Of a stretch of DNA of 17,239 nt, positions 9,541 to 17,239 are shown piece by piece (position 1 is the stretch's first letter; every line of letters begins with the position of its first letter). The position numbers were made by a program, and so were the translations under genes. The stretch is from Cladosporium sp. IMV 00045 (Eukaryota > Ascomycota > Dothideomycetes > Cladosporiales > Cladosporiaceae), in assembly GCA_001931905.2 (NCBI GenBank), contig MSJI02000511.1:7322-24560 (forward strand), in the 5' to 3' direction. A model generated the notes under the pieces. It was not told the origin of the DNA. It saw only the letters and a list, made by a program, of their open reading frames with translations, and searched no databases.

Positions 9541-9922
9541 CTCCCTGCAATAATCCCTCTTCCCGCCCACGAGCGTCGCGGACTCCTTTCATTAATCATC
9601 AGTGGTGACAAGCCGGATCTCGACTTCCGCGCGCCCTCGACCCCAACCGCCCTACGACCTACCCTACCCTCCTACCATAACTAACGCCTTGCCTTTGCCC
9701 GTGCACGCCCACATTCGCTTGGTCTCGTTCTTCTCGCCCATCCTGCTCGCCTGCCTGTCACACTCTTCCAGGTAGTAGACGTCGAATCGCTAATCTCACC
9801 CGACCAAATCCGCCGCAACGCCTTTCCCTCAGCCGACTCTGCCACCACCAACCTCCGCGCCCGCAACTTCCAACACTGTCGCTACCTGAACTGGATGATT
9901 GCGCGTTTGAAGTAGCGTCTCG
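9541..9922 (+). promoter_or_regulatory. Pyrimidine-rich, ATG-free leader of the BST1 gene
   Basis: This stretch is C/T-rich, typical of the promoter and 5' untranslated region of an expressed fungal gene. No ATG occurs on the plus strand from 9444 to 9894, so scanning ribosomes would first meet the ATG at 9895. That ATG opens a six-codon frame ending at TAG 9913-9915, only 7 nt before the main start at 9923. The transcription start cannot be placed from the sequence. Confidence 0.55.
9895..9915 (+). CDS. Minimal upstream ORF before BST1
   Basis: ATG ATT GCG CGT TTG AAG TAG encodes MIARLK. It is the first ATG after a long ATG-free leader and ends 7 nt before the main start. Both its own context and that of the main ATG have a T at -3, so leaky scanning is plausible. 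With so short a gap, efficient reinitiation at 9923 is not expected, so the uORF may lower BST1 translation. It matters only if the transcript starts upstream of 9895. The peptide itself is probably not functional. Confidence 0.4.
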   Translation: MIARLK

Positions 9923-12900
9923 ATGAGGAGACGTCCCTCCGGCTCCGGCGAGGACGACAACGGCTCCAGGTCTGCATCCACCGCGCCGGAGCGCTTCGAA
10001 AAAAGCAGGGAAGCCGGATATGTGCGCGACAGGGAGAATGCGCGGGACGTAAAGCATGCTGTGTCGCGACCATTGGAGCGCAAGCCTAGCAAGGACACCT
10101 TTCGCACGCCCGTCCTGGAGATCCGCTCGCAGTGGGAGCCTAGCATGGAGACGAACTCGGAATTGGAAAACCATGCAATCAACAGTCCGGTGCAGGCGGA
10201 AGCAGCGTCAGGGCACAAACCGGAACGCCGCGGACAGCGCACTCGTTTGCGGAATCCTTGGTCATGTTCGACTCTGACTTTCACGACGAGCATCTTCGCC
10301 ATTGTGCTTTTGACGACAATCCTGCACTCGTTTTTCACCCGCCAGCAGGATCCCAAGGGTTGCGCCATGTCATATATGCGGCCGGCCTTTGCTCGTTACT
10401 CGGACTTTGATACGGAGCACACTCGTTTCGCGACCAAGTATTCTTTATATTTGTACAGAGAGGGAGGCATCGACGAAGATACAAGAGTCAAGGGGATTCC
10501 CGTGCTATTCATCCCTGGAAATGCAGGCAGCTACAAGCAGGTGCGGCCCATAGCGGCAGAGGCGGCGCACTATTTCCAAGACGTTTTACGAACCGATGCG
10601 GCGGCCACGGCAGATGGCAAGGCACCCTTGGATTTCTTCTCCGTGGACTTCAACGAGGATATCACGGCTTTCCACGGCCAGACCATGCTGGATCAGGCCG
10701 AGTACTTGAACGAAGCGATCGCTTTCATATTAGCGCTTTATCATAATCCGAGCCGCTCGCTGAGGGAGCCTGGCATACCCGAGCCGAAGTCTGTGATCAT
10801 CCTGGGCCATTCGATGGGAGGTGTGGTTGCTCGAACGATGCTCCGCATGCCCAATTATCAAGAGCATACGGTCAACACGATCGTCACACTCTCTGCGCCG
10901 CACGCACGTGCGCCTGTGACGTTCGACGCAGACATGGTTGCTGCATACAACGACATTAATACTTACTGGCGGCACTCGTACCTTCAACCGCCCAGCAAGA
11001 ACCCTTTGGCAGATGTCACTCTCGTCTCCGTGGCTGGAGGTGGCCTCGATACGATGATTCCGTCTGAATCCACCAGTTTGACTTCTTTGGTTCCGGATAC
11101 GCACGGATTTACGGTCTTCACCTCCAGCATCCCGAATGTTTGGACCGGCATGGATCATCTGGCAATCATGTGGTGCAACCAGTTCCGCAAGGCTCTGGTC
11201 AAGGCCATCTTCGATGTGACCGACGTGAGAAGGCCAGCTCAGACGAAGCCGCAGGCGCAGCGCATCAAGGCTATCAGAAAGCGTCTGCTCACTGGCATGG
11301 AGCCGGTCGTGCAGAAATCGATTCGTGAACAAGGTTTGTCGAACGATGTGACTTGCCTTTACTCAGATGCTAACTTTTTACAGAACTCGATACATTATTG
11401 ACATTCGAAGCGAATGCTGGACAGATGATGCGACATGGCGAACGTCTAGTGCTACGCCCGCATCGTGACTCTAGCCGTACCCAAGCTCATATCATGCCAA
11501 TCCCCATCCAACCTTTCGACGATGGCGGCAAGTTCACGATGCTCACCAACCAGCAACTCGACGCAGGTGACGGCCATGGCTCCCTCACTGTCCTGTTCTG
11601 CAGCGTGCTCCCAATCCACTCAAAGCTTGTATTCCCGCACAACTTGGATCTGACCAACGGCGCTCGAGGCGGAACTAAGCTTGCATGCAAGAATGCCGCT
11701 CCGGATATGTCCTATCTTCCAGCATCGACGAACGAGTCTGTGAATGCCTTTGATGGCACGACTCCTTTCTCTTACCTCCAATTTGGCCTATCCGATGTTT
11801 TTGAATACCAGTTTGCAGCGATCATCGAAAGCCCAACCGAAAGCTCTCGTCACTGGGCGATCGCGGAATTCAGCAGCAGCGATGCATCTTCAATCGTCGT
11901 CAGCAAGGGACACCATCAACTTCTCGTCAACGGCTTGCAGCTTCCATTGCCATCCACTCGCCCGATGATGACCGAGCTCAAGATTCCTGAGGTGCACTCT
12001 ACACTCTTTGCATACACCCTGAGCGTGGATCGCCAGGCCTGCATGCAAAACGAGGAGAGCTTCGCACCCATGCTCAGGCAATATATTGCCGAGCCTTACG
12101 AGAGCAAGTACTTCGTCAACACTCAAGGCGGGAACATCAACGTCCATGGCATCTCGCCGTACATGCCGCCTCCCTTGCGTGGAGGGGGAGCGAGTGAAGG
12201 ACTAAGCTTGCAATTCTGGTCGGATCCTACATGCAATTCAACTGTTGAAGTGTCTCTCAAAGTCGACATTCTCGGCAGTGCTGGAAAGCTTGTCATGCGA
12301 TACAGATCGGTGTTTGCGGCCTTCCCACTTCTCGTCGTATTGATTGTTATCAGGAAGCAGTTCAAGGTGTATGATGTGACAGGTCAGTTCACGATTTGCT
12401 AACAATGCAATGTACATGATACTAATTCGTCAACAGGAGTCTTCATGTCCTTCTCCGAGAGCATGGATGTTTGTCTGCGCACCTCGCTGCCTTTCATCTT
12501 CATCGCCCTCACTTTCTTCGCCGTGTCTCTGTCGAAGGCCGCTCAAGGATCTTTGACCCGAGGCTGGCTCAACTACTTGACCGGCACAACCCAAAAGTCT
12601 GTCGACTTCAACATTAATGATCTAATGTTAGGAACGCAAGATCCGTTCTTGTGGTTCCTTGTACCCCTCTTCGGCGTTATCAGTGTTGGAATTTGCATTG
12701 CTGGAAATTACTTGATTACGGTTTTAATGCACCTCTTTGCTTTCGTTTATGGCTGGACGCGAGGTCTTCTCGGCGCACAGGAAGATTACCGGTAAGTGTC
12801 TTGCATAAACCTTCTCGACAGCTTGATCGAACCAAACAGATTTGCTAATTCGCAAACCAGTCGCACATCAACATTCGCCACAAGCGGTGGCCGCCAACGC

Positions 12901-13599
12901 CTAATCACGACCGCCATCCTCCTTCTCCTCATCACGACTCTCATCCCGTACCAATTCGCGTACATGGTCCTCACGATCGTGCAAATCTGCACCTGCGTGC
13001 GCGCGCTCCGCCTCGCGCGCGACACCTGCTCCGGCGCCCATTATAATTTCTACAACTACACCACCTCCATCCTCGTCCTCATGCTCTGGGTGCTGCCGAT
13101 CAACATGCCCGTGCTGATCGTCTGGGTGCACAACCTGGCCGTGCACTGGCTGACGCCCTTCAGCACGCACCACAACCTCCTCGCCGTGCTGCCGCTCGTG
13201 CTCGTTGTGGAAGTCATGAGTACGGGGAATATGACCCCGCGAGTCACCGGTCGGTATGTTGTGCAAGCCCTCCAACCCCCACTCTCTTCCGCATATCCAA
13301 TCATACTAACACCCGTGTCCTACAGCGCCCGCTTCGTAACCAACATCCTCACCTTCCTCTCCGCCCTGTACGCCGCCGTCTACGGCGTCACGTACGCCTA
13401 CCGCCTGCACCACCTCCTCAACATCCTCGCCGCATGGCTCTTCGCCGTCCATGTCTCGTCGCAGCCTTCCGCTTCTTCTCTGGGCAGCTCGCTGGTGGGG
13501 CCGGAGGCGTCGTCTTCGCCTGCTGCTGCCAGTAAAGTGTCCGTGTCGGATGCGTCGAAAGCGGATATGGTGGGACGGGATGTTAAGAAGAGACCTTGA
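9923..13599 (+). CDS. BST1: GPI inositol-deacylase (Bst1/PGAP1 family)
   Basis: An ER membrane enzyme that removes the acyl chain from inositol of newly attached GPI anchors, a step needed for efficient ER exit and for quality control of GPI proteins. Exons 9923-11333, 11384-12382, 12437-12791, 12861-13253 and 13326-13599 join without phase errors into 1143 codons, close to the family's usual 1000-1150. Introns have TGCTAAC, GCTAAC, GCTAAT or ACTAAC branch sites. The protein has a long polar cytosolic head (residues 1-115), one membrane segment near 117-139 (SIFAIVLLTTILHSFF), then the PGAP1-like alpha/beta hydrolase domain (about 165-415) with PVLFIPGNAGSYKQVRPIA, the nucleophile elbow GHSMGG (Ser297) and TGMDHLAIMWCNQ (His412, the likely catalytic histidine). 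A lumenal region with N-glycosylation sequons follows, then several hydrophobic segments from about residue 779 to 1100 and a short S/A-rich basic tail ending in KKRP. The start at 9923 is the first long-frame ATG. Confidence 0.95.
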
Positions 13600-14189
13600 T
13601 GGGGGATTGAAGGGGAGTTTGTTTTCATCGGTTTTCTGGGTTTGAGTTTTTGTTGTTGTTTTATTGATTACCCCAATTTTCTTGCGCGATCGCTTTTTTT
13701 TATCGCCTTTTCATCTATTCTTCTTTTATTTTATTTTTTTTTCTCTCTCTTTTCTCCAATTGCTGGGCTGCGATTTGGGGGGAATGTACATACACAAAAG
13801 AGGAAGGCTCAGAGAGAGAGAGGGGAGGGTTTATCACTTTTCTCTTTTCGATTGAGCCTTTGAGCCTTCTTTTATTTTTTTAATGTCTATGAGCCTTGCT
13901 TCTTTCTTACTTTTACTTTGGAAAAGGAAAGGAAAGGGAGGGGGGTTTAGTGTAATGAATGAGGAAATGGACAGATCTTTTGAAAGACGCTTGAGCTTTT
14001 GTAAAACTTTTTTTTGTTTGGTTTGTTGGATTTGTGCTTCCGTTTGCTTGGAAGTGTGGTGGGGGCTGATGTTGTGGTTCTTGTTGAGGGGGAAAGGGGA
14101 GATTGCGAGAGTTTGTGTTGGAGATGGGTTTATGGCTGCGAGTGAATTTGGTGGTTGATTGGTGTAGTGTCTAAGAGTGAGATGTGGTC
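13600..14189 (+). other. T/G-rich 3' flank of BST1
   Basis: After the BST1 stop the plus strand becomes rich in T, then G, with runs of T (13696-13703, 13734-13742), a GA-rich tract near 13810-13830 and three GAGCCTT copies at about 13854-13900. Parts remain open in several frames only because stop codons are scarce in such composition; the peptides are low complexity. Most of this is likely 3' untranslated and terminator sequence. I see no separate gene. Confidence 0.5.
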
Positions 14190-14640
14190 GATTGGTGGGA
14201 GGAGTCTGTGACGTAGATGTTTTCGTGTCGGCTAGAATGTCACAATTGGTTGGTGTAGTAATCTTCGTTGGGAAGGGATCTATGGATAGAAAGAGTCTAT
14301 GTTATGGAGTCGTTCTATGTCTGCCAATAAGTGTAAGGTAATGTAATGTAATCATTGATTAGTAAAGTGTTTGAAAGTGAGAAGGAATGCATCGATAGGA
14401 AGAGTTCGTGTAAGAGTGATTTCACGTCGGCTAGGAAATACAGTGGCTAGTGGTAGCATTATCAATGGTTGTTTTCAAGAGGGGAATATCGATAGAAAGA
14501 GTCCATAGTGGTGAGAATGCTCTTTTAAATTAGCTAGTAAGTATAGTAATTAGATATTCTGAGGTCTCTCGTTGAGAAGGAGTCTGTCGATCAGAAGAGT
14601 CCGTATGCCATACACATGTTACGTTGCTATCTCGTGAGCG
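14190..14640 (+). repeat. Degenerate tandem repeat, about 100-bp units
   Basis: A core resembling GATAGAAAGAGTC recurs at about 14285, 14394, 14491 and 14589, with a weaker copy near 14190 (GATTGGTGGGAGGAGTCTG). A second landmark resembling TTTCGTGTCGGCTAG follows each core: about 14222, 14312, 14421, 14521 and 14622. Both landmarks keep spacings of about 90-109 bp, so the array is about four to five diverged copies of one unit, not chance matches. Unit-to-unit identity is low outside the landmarks. It does not encode protein and resembles an old minisatellite. Confidence 0.6.
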
Positions 14641-16740
14641 TAGGTGCTATTAAGAAGTAAGGTGTTGTGGATGTTCAAGATTTTATTTCGATATTTTTCT
14701 AGGTAATTTACCACTAACGAAATACCGATCTGGAAATCGCTGGTCAAGAAGGGCTATAGTAGGAGGTAGCAGTACATGTAGTAGTAGAGGCAAAGTTTGG
14801 CGTAATGCTTGGCATGCTTCCAGGCGACTCTCGAACCATGTGAGCGAGCGACACACGCCCAAATGCATGCCTGTCTCTCTTCAGCACCCGACAAAAGGCC
14901 AGTCCGAATCTTACGCGATGTCAATTTCTGGATCTACACGATGATTCCCTGCCGTTTTCGATGGTGTCTCCGAATGACATTCTCCAACCGCTTGTCCCGA
15001 TAGCGATGCGCTCTCTCGATGACTACCGGCACGCCTTTCGCGATGAACGGTGAAGGCATCTGCGAGAAACAGTGCGCGTCGATGGAGACACGGAACCTGC
15101 AGGTCCTCAGAAATTGGGTCACACCGATTTGAGCACTGGCAGAGTATGTCTTCCGACTGCGGATAACTCCATGTGTAAGGAATCAAGAGCAAGGACGGTC
15201 AAACCGCGCTGCCGGGACGGCGTGAAACCGGCGGTATCGCGACAAAATCTTGCGTTTTGATCGCTCGTTGATACTACAAAATTGGTTGATTGGGAACTAC
15301 GTGATTGCGAACAGCGGCATGGTATTCTTTGAGTCAATCGCAAGAGACGCGTTGCTGCCATGCACCACCGGATACGCTCAGCAGACTAAACGTCGCTGAG
15401 ATACATGATATCAGAATTGGTCGCGATGCTGGTTTTCGCGCGGAGTGCAAGACTTGTCAACCGGGTGTCAATCAATACACCGTTTCTCGAAACATTTACG
15501 CTGAAGCTTCCGGCGCTCGTTTTCGCTGGAAAAGAATTGGACATCGCAACGGAAGATGTGCCGCGATCCCCATCACAGTGATACGGAAGCCAATAACGCC
15601 GGCTCCGCTCTAGGTACAGGATTTCAAGGAGCAGATATCTTCTGCTACAAAGGTAAGTGACACTCCGTTCGCAAACCCCGGATCTCTACACGTTCAACAC
15701 TTGATTTCATGCAAGAGCTTGGAACTACGCGTCTGGCCAAACCCGCACGCGTCGCTTGGTATGGAACATTCTCGTTAGTCACATCAGCTGTACGCAGACA
15801 GAAAAGCCTCTGGACTGGCCACGAAAGATTCCTGGGTGATCAAGGCAAGACAATTCCATTGCACTGGAGCGACTTGACAAGCTCACACGAGTCGTTCTGG
15901 ACGCAACGGCCATGCTATGCGACACGTCCGGCTTGACTCGTCAGTGGTCTGTACACTTGCGCATACTCTGAGTCGAGCTGGCTACGCTGGCTACGCCAGA
16001 ATGGAGTATTCTCTACGACTCGTGTCGATACGGTTTACTGTTTGGACAGACCATTCGGAGCATGGGAAAAATTGCCACTTCCGGAGAACAGCGTTGCCCT
16101 TTGTGATACAGCGCATTTGGCCGCAAACCCTGCGTGCTTGTCGAAAATAAACGCACGCAGCCGATTGCTCGAACAAGAGCTCGCAATTTGCCGAGCGGGG
16201 GCGGACGGCTCGATCGGAGAAGGGGTGCCCAGCCAGAGCGCGTCAGCAGCAGCCGCCAGCGGTTTCTCCCAGCCTGGAGTCAGCCCCGAGTGCAGACAAG
16301 CAGACAGGCAGGTATGCTGGCCTGAAGGGATTGTCGTCGTTGTTCGACATGACATCTGCAAGGTGTAGAGAAACACCTCTGTCTCTGCAGAAATCTCTGC
16401 CGTTGGCTGCCCAACAGCTGTGTGGAGAGGCATTTGGGGCAAGCGCCCTTTCGGTGCCTGCTCGAATCAGCTAGCCAAGCGGCGTCATACTACGCCTTCC
16501 ACACTCGGGGGATATATCGAAGATAATATACAGGCGGACCTTCACTGGGCAGCCGACATACTCCTGTCACTTTTTGCATTGCAAAATTCCGAGTTTCACT
16601 ATTCCGGCCGCCTTCCTAGTCCGTGGTACCAGGGTGGCCCGTGCGTAACTGGCCGTCAAGTTCTCCACGCCTTTGCTCGTCTCTCGTGTCTTCTCCAGCT
16701 CCAAGACCACACAACCTCCCTCCATCACTTCAACTCCCAC
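14641..16740. other. Gene-poor interval without a supportable feature
   Basis: Two kilobases of balanced composition in which no frame on either strand exceeds about 145 codons and none resembles a known family. A 62-codon minus-strand frame at 15122-14934 has a reasonably protein-like composition, but nothing extends it. Short duplications such as GGCTACGCTGGCTACGC near 15980 are the only local repeats. The right part probably holds upstream sequence of the gene beginning at 16909. I see no tRNA or transposon remnant. Confidence 0.45.
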
Positions 16741-16908
16741 ACGTCGCGAAAGCATCGTCGCAGCGCGTCGCAGCTTCACCACCGCTCCATCACTGTCATT
16801 CCAACACTTCACTCCCATCATCACTCGGCTCCCACGCGTCGCGACCCGCATCCTTGACGTCGCGAAGGCACGCAAACACCCCGACACGCGTCTCTGGTAG
16901 TCGCCGCC
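16741..16908 (+). promoter_or_regulatory. Promoter/leader with CGTCGCG and ACGCGT words
   Basis: The CT-rich sequence before the last gene carries ACGTCGCGAA followed by AGCA at 16742 and GGCA at 16857, further CGTCGC words near 16755-16770, and ACGCGT at 16834-16839 and 16886-16891. A third ACGCGT lies in the first intron (16972-16977). ACGCGT is the MCB core bound by the fungal MBF cell-cycle complex, so S-phase regulation is possible. CpG-rich leaders are common in fungi, so chance occurrence is not excluded. Confidence 0.4.
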
Positions 16909-17239
16909 ATGTCTGAGGAGGCTCCCACCAACGCCCCGGTGGACGCGCAAGCGGTAGGTCGTGGCACATTCACGCGTAGGGTAGCCTCCGCCCGTACTGA
17001 CCTGTACCAGCCTGCTGCCGAGACCGAGCCCGCCGAGACCACCAAGCCCGAAGGCGAGGCACCCATCGCGAAGGAGGACGAGGAGACTGCTGGCAAGCCT
17101 GCCACCACCGAGGCCACCGCGCCGGACGGAGAGCAGCCTGCTGAGGTTGCTGAGGGCCCATCCGAGCCCGCCGCCGATGCCACACCCACCACAAACGGCA
17201 AGGATAAGAAGAGGAAGTCGACCGGCGGCGTGCCGGAGC
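16909..17239 (+). CDS. N-terminus of acidic protein, possibly PWWP-domain; 3' cut
   Basis: ATG at 16909 lies in a near-ideal context (GCCGCCATGT). Exon 1 (16909-16953) encodes MSEEAPTNAPVDAQA. Intron 16954-17010 has donor GTAGGT, branch TACTGAC and acceptor ACCAG. Exon 2 starts at 17011 and is open to the window end in frame. The product is a low-complexity, disordered segment rich in E, A, P and T, followed by a basic patch GKDKKRKSTGGVPE. Fungal PWWP-domain chromatin proteins, as I recall them, begin with such an acidic stretch and then a KKRKS..GVPEH motif shortly before the domain, so this is my preferred guess. The domain itself would lie beyond the window and is not seen. The partial gene is otherwise a generic nuclear-type N-terminus. 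Confidence 0.6.
   Translation, partial: MSEEAPTNAPVDAQAVGRGTFTRRVASARTDLYQPAAETEPAETTKPEGEAPIAKEDEETAGKPATTEATAPDGEQPAEVAEGPSEPAADATPTTNGKDKKRKSTGGVPE

Noticed and set aside
9758..10368. Minus-strand open frames of 138 and 179 codons across the BST1 start
   Set aside because: They overlap the leader and head of BST1 on the other strand, are arginine- and serine-rich, and show no family resemblance.
10730..11332. 200-codon minus-strand open frame opposite BST1 exon 1
   Set aside because: It lies antisense to the hydrolase domain, including the region just after the GHSMGG motif, and its translation is R/H-rich, as expected of a shadow frame.
12901..13275. 124-codon minus-strand frame rich in H, E, D and R
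   Set aside because: It is the antisense of hydrophobic membrane segments of BST1; the composition is a mirror effect.
13642..14158. Open frames of 60-90 codons in the T/G-rich flank after BST1
   Set aside because: The translations are F/S/L- or G/W-rich low-complexity strings caused by base composition.

Overview
The window looks like nuclear DNA from a filamentous ascomycete, probably a Dothideomycete, although the class is a guess. Genes are split by short introns (about 50-120 nt) with GT..AG ends and CTRAC-type branch sites, intergenic spaces are short to moderate, and the recognised families are typical of Pezizomycotina: a Zn2Cys6 regulator with a fungal middle-homology region, a DUF8035-type protein, and a GPI inositol-deacylase (Bst1/PGAP1). 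There is no bacterial operon structure, CRISPR array, transposase or intact mobile element.

Layout. 1-344: a run of 39 A, then no gene seen. 345-2203 (minus): a helix-rich unrecognised protein with an in-frame TGA that needs an intron or marks a lesion. 2204-2477: a compact divergent promoter region. 2478-4192 (plus): a helical protein ending in a DUF8035-like module. 4626-5173 (plus): a small unrecognised protein, tail to tail with the next gene. 5289-7983 (minus): an eight-exon Zn2Cys6 transcription factor whose exon phases all close. 8035-8076: a perfect 10-bp inverted repeat just upstream of that factor. 8118-8240: a 5S rRNA-derived sequence, good in its 3' half and lost in its 5' half. 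8241-9540: no convincing gene. 9541-13599 (plus): ATG-free leader, a tiny uORF and the five-exon BST1 homologue (1143 codons). 13600-16740: a gene-poor 3.1 kb containing a degenerate tandem repeat of about 100 bp. 16743-17239: a CG-rich promoter with ACGCGT and TCGCGA words and the first two exons of an acidic protein, possibly a PWWP-domain gene, cut by the window edge.

The genes do not form a pathway. BST1 acts on GPI anchors in the ER, the Zn2Cys6 protein is a nuclear regulator of unknown targets, and the rest are uncharacterised. The two left-hand helical genes share a divergent promoter region and are the best candidate for a functional pair, but nothing in the sequence proves it. I see no clearly new multi-gene system. 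The most useful observations are the in-frame TGA in the left gene, the 5S-derived relic, the diverged tandem repeat, the BST1 uORF and two introns that can be read through without a stop.
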